In this document: one piece after another, positions 26,859 to 39,828 of the stretch
Position numbering within the stretch: position 1 is the first letter of the stretch
Layout of the letters: the number at the start of each line of letters is the position of its first letter
Source of the DNA: Saccharopolyspora phatthalungensis
GTDB taxonomy: Bacteria; Actinomycetota; Actinomycetes; Mycobacteriales; Pseudonocardiaceae
DNA length: 64,000 bases
Reading direction: 5' to 3'
NCBI RefSeq assembly: GCF_014203395.1
Contig: NZ_JACHIW010000001.1
Span: 1,612,001 to 1,676,000, forward strand
Position numbers and translations under genes: made by a program
Notes under the pieces: generated by a model
The model's database searches: none
What the model was told of the DNA's origin: nothing
The model's input: the letters and a program-made list of their open reading frames with translations, nothing else

Positions 26859-27860
26859 TCACCGGGTCAGGACCACCGTGGCGAGGATCGCGCGGTGGTC
26901 GGAACCCGCTACGTCGAAGGTCCGGTAGGACTGGGCGGCGATGCCCTTGCTGGTGAGGACGTGGTCGATCGTGACCGGCGGCGGGAACCAGGTACCCGGC
27001 CCGGGCCAGGTCGGGTACAGACCGCCGCCGGTCACTTTGGCGACGTCGGTGTAACCCATTCCGATCAGGTACTTCAGCCGGGTGTGGTCGAGGGTCGCGT
27101 TGAAGTCACCCGCCAGGATCCGGGGCGTGCCGTCGTCGGCGGGGTTCGGTAGCGCGGCCAGGTCGCGACCCCAGACCGCGGTCGTGTCGCGGCCCATCGG
27201 ATACAGCGGATGCACCGCCACGAATTCGAGGTGTCGCTCGCCCGGCAAGTCCAACCGCGCCGAGGGCTGGGCCAGCGTGGTGGACGGCACCAGCGACAAC
27301 TCCCGCAGCGGATGGCGGGCGGCGATTCCGGAGCCGTCCGCCTTCGGCCCTGGGCGGAATACCCGGTAGGGCAGCTCTGCGGCGAGTCCGGCCGCATCCA
27401 GCCGGGCCACCAGTTCGGGTGTGAGTTCCTGCAGGCTGAGCACGTCGACGTGGTTTTGCCGTACTAGGTCCACCAGTTGCGTCGCATCCGCCTCGCCGAG
27501 GTAGCTGTTCACCGACAGCACCCGCAGCGGCATGCCCTGCGCCGGAGTCACGTTGGGAACCGCCCGCGGCGCGATGAAGAGCACCAGGGTGGCAGTGACC
27601 ACGGCGACGATGAGCGCGGTCAGCCAACGACGCAGCACCAGGCACAGCAGTGCCAGCACGATGCCGGTCAGCGCCGCGTACGGCGTCAGCGCCACCAGCG
27701 CTACCGTGTACCGGTTGGTGTCCAAACCGGCCAGCGGGAGTGCGGACCACGCCAGGAAGCCGAGCGCGGCCAACAGCAACAGCACCGTGACCGCACTGCC
27801 ACCTGGCTTGCGCCGCGGCCACTCTTCCTGCTCCGGCTCCGCCAGCAACGTCTGATCCAT
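26859..27860 (-). CDS. Membrane-anchored endonuclease/exonuclease/phosphatase-family protein
   Basis: The 333-residue protein begins with three hydrophobic helices (about 23-45, 50-75 and 80-98), then an EEP-fold catalytic domain outside the membrane. Metal and catalytic residues are visible in NSYLGEAD, SLQELT, AGDFNATLD and GSDHRAIL. Such proteins hydrolyse phosphodiesters or phosphomonoesters (DNase, sphingomyelinase or inositol phosphatase chemistry); the substrate cannot be told. ATG at 27860 with AGGGGAA upstream is chosen; a frame open to 28211 is an unlikely extension. Confidence 0.85.
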   Translation of the reverse strand: MDQTLLAEPEQEEWPRRKPGGSAVTVLLLLAALGFLAWSALPLAGLDTNRYTVALVALTPYAALTGIVLALLCLVLRRWLTALIVAVVTATLVLFIAPRAVPNVTPAQGMPLRVLSVNSYLGEADATQLVDLVRQNHVDVLSLQELTPELVARLDAAGLAAELPYRVFRPGPKADGSGIAARHPLRELSLVPSTTLAQPSARLDLPGERHLEFVAVHPLYPMGRDTTAVWGRDLAALPNPADDGTPRILAGDFNATLDHTRLKYLIGMGYTDVAKVTGGGLYPTWPGPGTWFPPPVTIDHVLTSKGIAAQSYRTFDVAGSDHRAILATVVLTR

Positions 27861-28264
27861 GCGATTCCCCTGTCGTCCGCCGCACCCCAGCCTGTCAGCG
27901 CGCTGCGCTCGACCTGTCAGCACCCCCGCCGAGATCGAGAGGGGGCAGGCGGCGAAGGAGATTGCATGTCGCCCGCGAACCATGCGGAGGCGCACCTTCC
28001 CTAACCCCTCCCGGATAAGACCGGAATAATATTCATGACTGCCTGCGGTGGCCCCTCCTGCGTCGGGGGCGGGAGGGACCACCGCAGGTTCGCCGTGCCC
28101 GTCATTCGCGGCATAGATCACCACGTCGGCGGCGGGAGCGCGGCTGCGGGCTGGAATCATGAACAGAACGGACATTCTGCCGATCAGTCGTTCCGCCGAT
28201 GCTGCTCGCACCCCAGGTGATCGAGGCCGCCGGGCGCGGGGCGCGCAATCCCGGAGCCGCCCGC
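27861..28264. other. Intergenic region with a long hairpin before the DedA gene
   Basis: The 404 bases hold no clear gene. An AT-rich patch (28014-28035, GGATAAGACC...AATAATATTCA) precedes a strong hairpin in which CCTGCGGTGG (28042-28051) pairs with CCACCGCAGG (28079-28088), extended inward by 6 more base pairs. It could be the 5' leader structure of the DedA mRNA. A frame from 28199 would extend DedA, but the ribosome site favours 28265. Confidence 0.45.
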
Positions 28265-29011
28265 ATGGATCTGACGACGTTGGCCGCCACCCCCGCCGAA
28301 CCGACCGGCTTCACCGCCTGGGTGATCTCGGTGATGGAAAAGCTCGGCGGTCCCGGTGCCGGACTGATCATCGCGCTGGAGAACCTGTTCCCACCACTGC
28401 CCAGCGAAGTGATCCTGCCGCTGGCCGGGTTCACCGCCGGCCAGGGCGGCATGTCGCTGCTCGGCGCGATTCTGTGGACCACCCTCGGCTCGCTGGTGGG
28501 CGCGCTGGCGCTCTACGGGATCGGCGCGACGCTAGGCCGCGACCGCACCCGCGCCATCGCCGCGAGGATCCCGCTGGTCAAGATCTCCGACATCGACAAG
28601 ACCGAGGCCTGGTTCGCCAAGCACGGCGTCAAGGCGGTCTTCTTCGGGCGGATGATCCCGCTGTTCCGCAGCTTCATCTCGCTCCCGGCCGGCGCCGAGC
28701 CCATGCGGCTGACGACCTTCGTCCTGTTCACGACCCTCGGCAGCCTGATCTGGAACACCGTTTTCGTGTCGGCGGGCTATCTGCTGGGCCAGCACTGGTA
28801 CCTCGTCGAGGAATACGCGGGCCTGCTCTCCCGCGCGGTGCTGATCACGTCGATCCTGACGGTCGTGGCGTTCGTCGTGATCCGCATCCGCAATAACCGC
28901 CGCGAACGCGAGTCGGCGGCGGCACACACGGTCCAGATCGCCCGGGCCCGCTCGGACGCCCCCACCGAAGAAACCACCGCATCCGCTGATCAGGGCTTCG
29001 GCCTGAAGTAA
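28265..29011 (+). CDS. DedA/VTT-family membrane protein
   Basis: This polytopic protein of 248 residues belongs to the DedA family, now linked to undecaprenyl-phosphate or phospholipid translocation. Typical features are ENLFPPLPSEVILPLAGF near the N-terminus, the GATLGRDRTR loop, and FFGRMIPLFRSFISLPAG with conserved Arg residues. Four to five TM helices are visible. ATG at 28265 has GGAG 8 bases upstream. The hydrophilic C-terminal tail (about 45 residues) is variable in the family. It is convergent with clpC, with a shared bidirectional terminator. Confidence 0.9.
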   Translation: MDLTTLAATPAEPTGFTAWVISVMEKLGGPGAGLIIALENLFPPLPSEVILPLAGFTAGQGGMSLLGAILWTTLGSLVGALALYGIGATLGRDRTRAIAARIPLVKISDIDKTEAWFAKHGVKAVFFGRMIPLFRSFISLPAGAEPMRLTTFVLFTTLGSLIWNTVFVSAGYLLGQHWYLVEEYAGLLSRAVLITSILTVVAFVVIRIRNNRRERESAAAHTVQIARARSDAPTEETTASADQGFGLK

Positions 29012-29081
29012 GACGTCCGTACCCCTTGGACACCCTGCCCTTGGTGCAGGACCCCACCTGAAAAAGATGCCTCCGACAACG

Positions 29082-29116
29082 AAGCGGCCCCGCACCTGGA
29101 GGTTGCGGGGCCGCTT
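29082..29116. terminator. Bidirectional terminator between dedA and clpC
   Basis: AAGCGGCCCCGCA (29082-29094) pairs perfectly with TGCGGGGCCGCTT (29104-29116) around a 9-base loop. A run of A before and T after the stem lets it serve both convergent genes. Confidence 0.85.
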
Positions 29117-29129
29117 CTGCCGTTGGTCG

Positions 29130-31688
<2,559 letters not shown>

Positions 31689-31851
31689 TCCCTGACTGCT
31701 GCGCCGGCGGTCTCGTTCCGGGACACGGCTCCTGCATCGCCGATGCCCACGACGGGTTCAGCACTCTTCAGGACCACTGTAGTAGCCCCACCTGGTCGCG
31801 GTCCGTGCCCGCTGCGACCTAGTGCCCGCATTCTTGTCCGGCATCCTGACT

Positions 31852-31877
31852 AACGACCCGCTGGCCTGCGGGATTCC
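31852..31877 (-). promoter_or_regulatory. SigR/SigH-type promoter of clpC
   Basis: On the minus strand GGAAT (31877-31873) and GTT (31854-31852) are separated by exactly 18 bases, the consensus for thiol-stress sigma factor SigR (SigH in mycobacteria). It points toward clpC, about 165 bases before its start codon. clpC is a SigR target in Streptomyces. Confidence 0.7.
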
Positions 31878-31897
31878 GGGTTCCGACCGATCGGATA

Positions 31898-31924
31898 GAC
31901 CTGTCCGCTCAGCGCGAACAGGTC
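31898..31924. promoter_or_regulatory. ClgR-like operator (or hairpin terminator)
   Basis: A 27-base inverted repeat, with GACCTGTCCGC and GCGAACAGGTC as arms, has the CGC-N5-GCG core of ClgR sites and differs at about two positions from the Corynebacterium consensus as I remember it. It lies just upstream of the SigR-type promoter of clpC. It also begins directly after the stop codon of the iron-uptake ATPase gene, so as RNA it could be that operon's terminator, though no T run is present. Confidence 0.55.
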
Positions 31925-32793
<869 letters not shown>

Positions 32794-32797
<4 letters not shown>

Positions 32798-33894
32798 GCG
32801 CGGACCTCCCGATACCGACGGACGAGCAGGTAGATCAGATACGGGGCGCCGAGGACGGCGGTGATGATGCCGACCGGCAGCTCCATGCCGCCGAAGGCGG
32901 TCCGGGAGATCACGTCCGAACCGACGACCAGCGCGCCACCGAGCACTGCCGAGGTCAGCAGGGGCGGCCGCGAGGTGCGCGCCACCCGCAGCGCGATCTG
33001 CGGGGTGGCCAGCGCGACGAACTGGATCGGTCCTGCTGCGGCGGTCGCGATCGACGCCAAGACGACAGAGGCCAGCAGCAGCGCACCGCGCGACAGGTCC
33101 CGCCGGACGCCCAGCCCGCGAACCGTGTCGTCGTCGAACTGCAGCGCCCCGAGCACGTGCGTGCCGATCAGGGTCAGCGGGATCAGCACGACGAGGGCGA
33201 TCGCCACTGGAATCACGTGTTCCCAGCCGCGCGCGTTGAGGCTGCCGGTCAGCCAGATCAGGGCCCGGCTCGCGTCGTTCACATCGCCGACGGTCAGCAG
33301 CCAGTAGGTCGCGTTGCCCGCCAGCGCGCTGACGCCGACGCCGACCAGCACCAACCGGAAGGAGTCCACGCCGCGGCGGTAGGCCAGCACGTAGACCGCA
33401 ATGCCGGTGACCAGCCCGCCCGCCAGCGCCACGAGCGGCAGGCCGTAGTTCGCCAGCGCACCCGCGATGCTGCCCGCCGTGCCGCCGAGCACGATCACCG
33501 CGGTCGCGGCGGTCCCCGCGCCCCAGGTGATGCCTAGCATGTCCGGGCTGGCCAGCGGGTTCCGCGCTAGTGCCTGCATGATCGCGCCGGCGAGACCGAG
33601 GGCGGCGCCGACCAGCAGGCCGGTCAGCGACCTCGGCAGCCGCAGCTCGACGACGATGATCTGCTGCGCCCGGTCGCCGCCGCCGAGCAGCGTGTTGAGC
33701 ACCTCCACCGGGCTGATCTGGTACTCGCCCAGCCCGAGGTTGAGCACGAAGAACGCCAGCAGCACCACGAGGCCGCCCAGCAGCGCCACCAGCGGCTGCC
33801 AGCGCAGCACCCCGGAGAACGGGCCCAGCCGAATCGGTCGCCGCCCGGCGACGGCCCTGGCGGTCTTTTCGCTGCTGTCCAGGACTCGGGTCAC
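32794..33894 (-). CDS. Iron-siderophore ABC permease (FecD/FepG-like)
   Basis: This FecCD-family permease of 366 residues has the family pattern RLPRSLTGLLVGAALGLAGAIMQALARNPLASPDMLGI and about ten TM helices; the EAA-like coupling region is near GLGVRRDLSRGALLL. It starts with GTG at 33894, overlapping the upstream permease stop (GTGA). The frame is open much further upstream but overlaps that gene in another frame. With its sister permease it likely forms a heterodimeric channel. Confidence 0.93.
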
Positions 33895-34973
33895 AACCGC
33901 ACCAACTTCCGGCGGCGCACGAGCGCGATGAACAACGGCGCGCCGACCATCGCCAGCATCACCCCGACCTGCACTTCGGACGGCCGCGCCACGATCCGGC
34001 CGAGCACGTCGGCGAGCAGCACCAGCGACGCGCCCAGCAGCCCGGCGAACGGCAGCAGCCAGCGGTAGTCGGCACCGGTAAAGAAGCGGGCCACGTGCGG
34101 CACGATCAGGCCGACGAACCCGATCGGCCCGCAGATCGCGACCGTGCCACCGACCAGGATCGCGATCCCCGCGATGCCCGCCCGGCGCGCCCACTCCACG
34201 CGGTGACCCAGCGAGCGGGCCACATCGTCTCCCAGCGACAGGGCGTTGAGGCTGGACGCGTTGGCCAGCGCCAGCACGATGCCCACCGCCAGGAACGGCA
34301 GCACCTGCGGGATCACCGCCGGGTCGCTGATCGAGACGGAGCCGACCTTCCAGAACCGGTAGGTGTCCATGGTCTGCTGGTCGGAGATCACCAGCGCCGA
34401 GGTGATGGCCTGCAACAGGTGGCTGATCGCGGCGCCGGCCAGCGCCAGGGCCACCGGGGTGGGGCCGCCGCGGCCGAGGGAGCCGATCGCGAACACGGCC
34501 AGCGCGCCCAGCAAGGCGCCGGCGAAGCCGAACCAGATGAAGCCGAGCAGCGTGGTGACGCCGAAGGTGTAGACCGCGAGGACCACGGCCAGCGCCGCGC
34601 CCTGCGTGATGCCCAGGATGCCGGGGTCGGCGATCGGGTTGCGGGTGTGGCCCTGCATCAACGCGCCCGCCAGGCCCAGCGCCGCGCCCGCGAGGACGCC
34701 GACGACCGTGCGCGGTACCCGCAGCTCCCGGATGATCAGGTCGTTCTCCGTGCCGGTGGGCGTGAACAGCCCGCTCCACACGTCGGATAGCGGGATCGTC
34801 TTGGCGCCGATCACCACGCTGAGCACGCAGCTGACCACCAGCACGACCAGCAGGACCGCGATGCCGGCGAACCGGCGGCGTCGGCGTTGTCGCAGGCGCC
34901 CACCGCCGGAGGCCGTCGATGCCGCGCCATGCCCGGATGCGCGAGGGCTACCGACGGCCACGCTGCGACTCAC
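33891..34973 (-). CDS. Iron-siderophore ABC permease (FecC/FepD-like)
   Basis: This is the first gene of the ferric-siderophore uptake operon. The 360-residue FecCD-family protein has an Arg-rich N-terminus (RLRQRRRRRF), the motif RVPRTVVGVLAGAALGLAGALMQGHTRNPIADPGILGI and about ten TM helices. It starts with GTG at 34973, preceded by GGGGGAG. An IdeR/DtxR box lies 35 bases upstream, so iron repression is expected. The operon is inserted between clpC and lsr2, which are adjacent in M. tuberculosis. Confidence 0.93.
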   Translation of the reverse strand: MSRSVAVGSPRASGHGAASTASGGGRLRQRRRRRFAGIAVLLVVLVVSCVLSVVIGAKTIPLSDVWSGLFTPTGTENDLIIRELRVPRTVVGVLAGAALGLAGALMQGHTRNPIADPGILGITQGAALAVVLAVYTFGVTTLLGFIWFGFAGALLGALAVFAIGSLGRGGPTPVALALAGAAISHLLQAITSALVISDQQTMDTYRFWKVGSVSISDPAVIPQVLPFLAVGIVLALANASSLNALSLGDDVARSLGHRVEWARRAGIAGIAILVGGTVAICGPIGFVGLIVPHVARFFTGADYRWLLPFAGLLGASLVLLADVLGRIVARPSEVQVGVMLAMVGAPLFIALVRRRKLVRL

Positions 34974-35007
34974 GTCCCACTCCCCCTGCCACTCGTCCGG
35001 ACCGCAC

Positions 35008-35026
35008 TTAGGTTAGGCCCACCTAA
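35008..35026 (-). promoter_or_regulatory. IdeR/DtxR iron box
   Basis: TTAGGTTAGGCCCACCTAA differs at two central positions from the 19-bp iron-box consensus TTAGGTTAGGCTAACCTAA. It lies just upstream of the iron-siderophore ABC operon, so binding of Fe-loaded IdeR/DmdR would repress uptake when iron is sufficient. Confidence 0.88.
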
Positions 35027-35206
35027 GGCTAGCCGAACAGGGCGGGCCGGAATGTCCGTTGTCACATGCCGACGACCAGCGCCGGCCCCGGCCCGGGACA
35101 GAGCGGAAAAAAGGGGCAACGCGATGCCCAATCGGACAACATCTCGGGTCGATCAATCGCCCTTTTCGGCCCGCTAAGCGGTAAATAGAGTTATCCGAAC
35201 GCGTCA

Positions 35207-35245
35207 AGGGGCGTTTGCGGGCAGGTGAGCCTCGCAAACGCCCCT
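35207..35245 (-). terminator. Hairpin terminator after lsr2
   Basis: A 13-bp perfect stem, AGGGGCGTTTGCG (35207-35219) with CGCAAACGCCCCT (35233-35245), lies 13 bases past the lsr2 stop. There is no T run. Confidence 0.7.
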
Positions 35246-35258
35246 CGGGTTGACGACT

Positions 35259-35612
35259 TCAGTTCGCCTGGTGGTACTGCTCGACGATGTCGGCGGGGAT
35301 ACGGCCCCGGTCCGACACCTTCAGGCCGCGCTTGCGAGCCCATTCCCGAATGGCCTGGTTCTGCTCGCGATCGGCGCTCGTGGAACCGCCGCCGGAACGC
35401 GCCGCGGCCCCCGGCCGGGGACCCGGCTTCTTGCGACCGCCGGCCCGACGCGCGCTGGAGACGTAGTTCGCCAGTGCATCCCGCAACTCGCCGGCATTGT
35501 CCGCGGAAAGGTCGATCTGGTAGGAGACGCCGTCCAATCCGAACTCAACGGTTTCGTCCGCCTGTCCGCCGTCCAGATCGTCGACAAGGGTGACAGTGAC
35601 CTTCTGCGCCAT
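35259..35612 (-). CDS. lsr2: Lsr2 nucleoid-associated xenogeneic silencer
   Basis: Lsr2 bridges DNA and silences AT-rich, often horizontally acquired genes. The 117-residue protein has the N-terminal oligomerisation domain ([16 protein letters not shown]), a basic Gly/Pro linker ([18 protein letters not shown]) and the C-terminal DNA-binding domain with the AT-hook-like RGR motif in [23 protein letters not shown] at 35612 follows GGGGAGGA; the frame is open to 35699 but without family similarity. Confidence 0.96.
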   Translation of the reverse strand: MAQKVTVTLVDDLDGGQADETVEFGLDGVSYQIDLSADNAGELRDALANYVSSARRAGGRKKPGPRPGAAARSGGGSTSADREQNQAIREWARKRGLKVSDRGRIPADIVEQYHQAN

Positions 35613-35797
35613 CTTCGAAGTCCTCCCCGGAGCAAGAATTGTGCAATAGCGGGACAGCAGCCATCCGCCAGGAGCGGAACTCCCTTGCGAGTAAGCCAAT
35701 AGCCGTCACCGAGACATTCTGAGCTCAGGTTAGCGCAGTAACTGCGATAATGCACTCACCCAGGCCGGAAAATTCACTGGCTCTCGCCCTGATCGGG

Positions 35798-37321
35798 TCA
35801 TTCCGGGCGGACCAGCGGGAACAGGATCGTCTCCCGGATACCGAGACCGGTCAACGCCATCAACAACCGGTCGATCCCCATTCCGACCCCGCCGCTGGGT
35901 GGCATTCCGTACTCGAGGGCGCGGAGAAAGTCCTCGTCGATCGGCATCGCCTCATCGTCACCGGCCGCCGCGAGTGCGGCCTGTTCCTCCAGGCGAGCGC
36001 GTTCCACGACCGGGTCGACGAGTTCGGAGTATCCGGTGGCGAGCTCGAACCCGCGAACGTACAGATCCCATTTTTCCGCCAACCCCGGCTCGGTTCGGTG
36101 CTGCCGGGTCAGCGGCGAGGTCTCCACCGGGAAGTCGCGAACGAAGGTCGGCGCGGTCAAATGATCGCCGACCAGGTGCTCCCACAGCTCCTCGACTAGC
36201 TTTCCGTGACCATGCGTGGGATCGGTCTGCAAACCGTAGGAGTCCGCGTGCTTACGCAGCGTCTCCACCGTTGTTTGCGGCGTGATCTCCGATTCCAGCG
36301 CTTCCGACAGCGAGTCGTACATCCTGATCGATGCCCACTCGCCGGACAAGTCGTACTCTGTTCCGTCGAACCAGGTGACCACCGGTGAACCGGAGACCGC
36401 GACGGCCGCCTCCTGGATCACCGATCGGGTCAGCTCAGCCATGTCGTTGTAATCGGCATAGGCTTGGTAAAACTCCAACATCGCGAACTCCGGCGAGTGG
36501 GAAGAATCACTGCCCTCGTTGCGGAAGTTCCGGTTGATCTCGAAAACCTTCTCGATCCCGCCGACCACGCATCGCTTGAGATACAACTCCGGTGCGATCC
36601 GCAGGAACAGGTCGATGTCGAAGGCGTTGGAATGCGTCGTGAACGGACGCGCAGCGGCACCGCCTTGCAACGTCTGCAGCATCGGGGTTTCCACCTCGAT
36701 GAAACCGCGCCGGTCGAAAGAATCGCGCAGCGATCGTTGCACCGCGGCGCGAGTGCGGACCGTATCGGCGGCCTGCTTTCGCACGATCAGGTCAACATAG
36801 CGCTGCCGGACGCGCGTTTCCTCGCCGAGCTCCTTGTGCATGACCGGCAGCGGGCGCAGCGTTTTGGCCGCCATCCGCCATTCTTCGGCCATCACGGACA
36901 GCTCACCGCGCCGGGAGGTGATCACCTCGCCGAGCACGAACACATGGTCACCGAGATCGACGTCGCTCTTCCAGGCCGCCAGGGCATCCTCGCCGATCTG
37001 CTTGAGGCTGAGCATCGCCTGCAGCTCGGTGCCGTCACCGGAGCGCAGCGTGGCGAAGCAGAGCTTTCCGGTATTGCGCACGAACATCACCCGCCCCGCT
37101 ACGCCGACGCGTTCGCCGGTGGCGGTGTCCGGGGCCAAGTCCTGGTGGGCGGCGCGTACCTGGGCGAGGCTATGCGTGATCGGCAGTTTCACCGGGTAGG
37201 GATCGACTCCGGCGGCGAGCAGGCGCTCCCGCTTCTCCCGCCGGATCCGCATCTGTTCCGGCAGGTCGTCGACGCCGTCAGCGCTGGTTGCCGGGGGGGT
37301 GGGACGGTCCTGGTCAGTCAC
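35798..37321 (-). CDS. lysS: Lysyl-tRNA synthetase (class II)
   Basis: This enzyme charges tRNA-Lys. It has an N-terminal OB-fold anticodon-binding domain ([20 protein letters not shown]) and a class II catalytic core with motif 2 ([20 protein letters not shown]) and motif 3 ([13 protein letters not shown]). The start is between two GTG codons, 37321 and 37327; I use 37321 (507 residues). No ribosome site is clear. The order lsr2-lysS-coaX-panD-panC is that of M. tuberculosis. Confidence 0.95.
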   Translation of the reverse strand: MTDQDRPTPPATSADGVDDLPEQMRIRREKRERLLAAGVDPYPVKLPITHSLAQVRAAHQDLAPDTATGERVGVAGRVMFVRNTGKLCFATLRSGDGTELQAMLSLKQIGEDALAAWKSDVDLGDHVFVLGEVITSRRGELSVMAEEWRMAAKTLRPLPVMHKELGEETRVRQRYVDLIVRKQAADTVRTRAAVQRSLRDSFDRRGFIEVETPMLQTLQGGAAARPFTTHSNAFDIDLFLRIAPELYLKRCVVGGIEKVFEINRNFRNEGSDSSHSPEFAMLEFYQAYADYNDMAELTRSVIQEAAVAVSGSPVVTWFDGTEYDLSGEWASIRMYDSLSEALESEITPQTTVETLRKHADSYGLQTDPTHGHGKLVEELWEHLVGDHLTAPTFVRDFPVETSPLTRQHRTEPGLAEKWDLYVRGFELATGYSELVDPVVERARLEEQAALAAAGDDEAMPIDEDFLRALEYGMPPSGGVGMGIDRLLMALTGLGIRETILFPLVRPE

Positions 37322-37412
37322 GGCCACCAAGGGTACGTTTCGCGCTCCCGCCCTCCGCGACCAGGCGTCCTTTCCGAAAGCTGGCCCTGCGGGCGCCCTT
37401 GACCTCGATGAA

Positions 37413-38216
37413 TCAGCCGAAGTTGCGGTCGTAGACCAGGCGGAGGCCAAGGAGGGTGAGGTCCGGGACATGGTGGGTGATCGTCGTGGACTCAGCGACG
37501 ACGAGCGGGGCCAGGCCGCCGGTGGCCAGGACCGTGGTGGGGCCGCCGTGAGTGGATTCGAGCTCGGCGACGATCCGGCGGACCAGACCGTCGACCTGGC
37601 CTGCGAAGCCGAAGAGGATGCCGGACTGCAGGCACTCCACGGTGTTCTTGCCGATCACCGACCGCGGCCGGACCAGCTCGACCTTGCGCAGCTGCGCGGC
37701 GCGCGCGGCCAGCGCGTCCAACGAGATCTCGATGCCGGGGGCGAACGCGCCGCCCAGGAACTCGCCCTTGGCCGAGATGACGTCGATGTTCGTGGACGTG
37801 CCGAAGTCGACCACGATGCAGTTCGTCGCGTGTAGGTGGTGCGCCGCCAGGGTGTTGATCACGCGGTCGGCGCCGACCTCCTTCGGGTTGTCGACGAGGA
37901 GCGGAACACCGGTACGCACTCCGGGCTCGACCACCACACACGGCACGTCGCTCCAGTAGCGGCTCAGCATGACGCGAAGCTCGCGCAGCAGAGCAGGCAC
38001 TGTGGACAGCGCGGCGATGCCGGTGATCTCGTCCGCGTGCTCGCCGAGCAGCCCGCGCATGGTCAGGGCCATCTCGTCGGCGGTCATCCGCGGCTCGGTC
38101 CGCATCCGCCAATCCCGAATCAGCGTCGTGGCGACGTCGGCTTCTGCCACCTCCGGGCGGTCGGCGTAGAGACCGAGCACGATGTTGGTGTTTCCGACGT
38201 CGATGGCCAGCAGCAC
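37413..38216 (-). CDS. coaX: Type III pantothenate kinase
   Basis: CoaX phosphorylates pantothenate, the first step of coenzyme A synthesis. The ASKHA-fold phosphate loop is [14 protein letters not shown] at the N-terminus, and [13 protein letters not shown] carries the second nucleotide-binding segment. It has 267 residues and starts with GTG at 38216, with AAGGGAT upstream. It lies after panD and panC in the same direction, so vitamin synthesis and its first use are genetically linked. Confidence 0.95.
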   Translation of the reverse strand: MLLAIDVGNTNIVLGLYADRPEVAEADVATTLIRDWRMRTEPRMTADEMALTMRGLLGEHADEITGIAALSTVPALLRELRVMLSRYWSDVPCVVVEPGVRTGVPLLVDNPKEVGADRVINTLAAHHLHATNCIVVDFGTSTNIDVISAKGEFLGGAFAPGIEISLDALAARAAQLRKVELVRPRSVIGKNTVECLQSGILFGFAGQVDGLVRRIVAELESTHGGPTTVLATGGLAPLVVAESTTITHHVPDLTLLGLRLVYDRNFG

Positions 38217-38333
38217 CGTCGTTCATCCCTTCGGGTTTCGCCAGGTCACGGCTCGTGGGCAATCTTTCCGGTGCTTACCCGTCGATGCTGCCGCGCGCCG
38301 GCGCCTCTGGGTGGGCCACCAACGACAGCGGCT

Positions 38334-38810
38334 TCAGTGCTCCGGCTGCTGCAGCAGGGCGTCGAGCTTGGCGGCATCGTCCGTCTCGGCCGTCGGGTCG
38401 GCGATCACGGCACCGCTGCGGAGCCCAGAACCCTCCGGCGCGCTGCCCGGATCCCCGCCCTGCTCCACGATCCGGTTGTCCGCGTCAACGAAGATCACCT
38501 TCGGCCGTACCGAACGCGCCTCCATCTCGTCCATCACGCCGTAGGACAACAGGATCACGATGTCACCGGGCTCGATCAGGTGCGCGGCAGCACCGTTGAT
38601 GCCGATCACCCCGGAGCCGCGCTCGCCGGTGATGACATAGGTTTCCAGCCGCGCGCCGTTGGTGACGTCGACGATGGCGACCTGCTCGCCTTCCAGCAGG
38701 TCCGCGGCGTCCATCAGGTCGGCGTCCACGGTGACCGAACCGACGTAGTGCAGATCGGCCTGGGTCACCGTGGCACGGTGGATCTTGGATTTCAGCATGG
38801 TGCGGAACAT
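38334..38810 (-). CDS. panD: Aspartate 1-decarboxylase
   Basis: PanD makes beta-alanine from aspartate and matures by self-cleavage to a pyruvoyl enzyme; the cleavage site is Gly24-Ser25 in HYVGSVTVD. The 158-residue protein carries an approximately 20-residue longer C-terminal tail than E. coli PanD, ending in a polar, probably disordered region; in mycobacteria this tail is involved in ClpC1-dependent turnover. ATG at 38810 has AGGAGG upstream. In this window clpC lies only about 7 kb away. Confidence 0.95.
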   Translation of the reverse strand: MFRTMLKSKIHRATVTQADLHYVGSVTVDADLMDAADLLEGEQVAIVDVTNGARLETYVITGERGSGVIGINGAAAHLIEPGDIVILLSYGVMDEMEARSVRPKVIFVDADNRIVEQGGDPGSAPEGSGLRSGAVIADPTAETDDAAKLDALLQQPEH

Positions 38811-38901
38811 CGCAGACCTCCTACTGCTGATACCGCGGTTTGCCGACGTATCTTGCGCGACGCCCGAGCGGTATCGACGGGCACCCGCGACTTCCGCGGG
38901 A

Positions 38902-39828
38902 TCACGCCGGCTCGGTCACGCCGGGGCTGCCCAGCAGCACCAGCGCGTTGTCGATCAACCTGGTCGATCCGACCCTGGCCGCCACCAGCAGCCGCGCCTG
39001 GCCCTCGGCCGGGGCCGGGCCCAGTTCGGTGTCGCGCAACTCCAGGTAGTCGACCTGCACTGACGGCTCGGTCGCCAGCACCGCACCGGCGGCCTTGAGT
39101 ACCTCGTCGGCACCGGCCGTTCCGGCGTGCGCCCCGGCGGTCAGCGACGCCGAGATCACCAGCGCCGCCTCTCGTTGCTCGGCGGTGAGGTACGCGTTGC
39201 GGGAGGACAGCGCCAGGCCGTCGGCTTCCCGCACGGTCGGGATGCCCTGGATCCGGGCGTCCAGGTTCAGCTCCCGCACCATCCGCCGGATCAGGACGAG
39301 CTGCTGATAGTCCTTCTCACCGAAGAACGCCAGGTCCGGCCGCACGATGTTGAGCAGCTTCAACACCACCGTGAGCATGCCGTCGAAGTGCCCGTGCCGG
39401 GAGACACCCTCCAACTGCTCGCCCAACGGTCCGGAGTGGACGGTGATCTGCGGGTCGGTGCCGTACATCGTCTCGACCGAGGGGGCGAAGACCAGCTCGA
39501 CCCCGGCTTCCCGGCACGCCCGCAGGTCCGCCTCGAAGGTCCTTGGGTAGCGGTCGAAGTCCTCGTTGGGCGCGAACTGCAACGGGTTTACGAAGATCGA
39601 CACGACGGTGATGCTGTTGATGTCCTGCCGAGCCCGGCGGATCAGCTCCAGGTGGCCGCGGTGCAGCGCGCCCATAGTCGGCACCAGGTGGATCCTGCGG
39701 CCGTTCGCCTGTAGGGCGCGGGTGACCTTGGCCAGCTCACCGGGGTCGCGGTGCACGGTCAGCTCGCCGCGCGCGAAACCTGGGCTTCCGGGTGCGCTCA
39801 TGACGACTCCAGTGTCTGCACGGCTCAT
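38902..39828 (-). CDS. panC: Pantothenate synthetase
   Basis: PanC joins pantoate and beta-alanine with ATP. The HIGH-like motif is in [11 protein letters not shown] and the KMSKS-like motif in [12 protein letters not shown] at 39828 (308 residues) overlaps the preceding stop (ATGA) and has GAGGAG upstream. A second start nine codons later (39801) also has GGAG, because the stretch GGAGTCGTCATGAGC is duplicated; either could be used. Confidence 0.95.
   Translation of the reverse strand: MSRADTGVVMSAPGSPGFARGELTVHRDPGELAKVTRALQANGRRIHLVPTMGALHRGHLELIRRARQDINSITVVSIFVNPLQFAPNEDFDRYPRTFEADLRACREAGVELVFAPSVETMYGTDPQITVHSGPLGEQLEGVSRHGHFDGMLTVVLKLLNIVRPDLAFFGEKDYQQLVLIRRMVRELNLDARIQGIPTVREADGLALSSRNAYLTAEQREAALVISASLTAGAHAGTAGADEVLKAAGAVLATEPSVQVDYLELRDTELGPAPAEGQARLLVAARVGSTRLIDNALVLLGSPGVTEPA

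Noticed and set aside
33895..34779. 660-residue version of the second iron permease
   Set aside because: The extra N-terminal part overlaps the first permease in another frame and is Arg/Gly-rich; the GTG at 33894 with a GTGA overlap fits the family.
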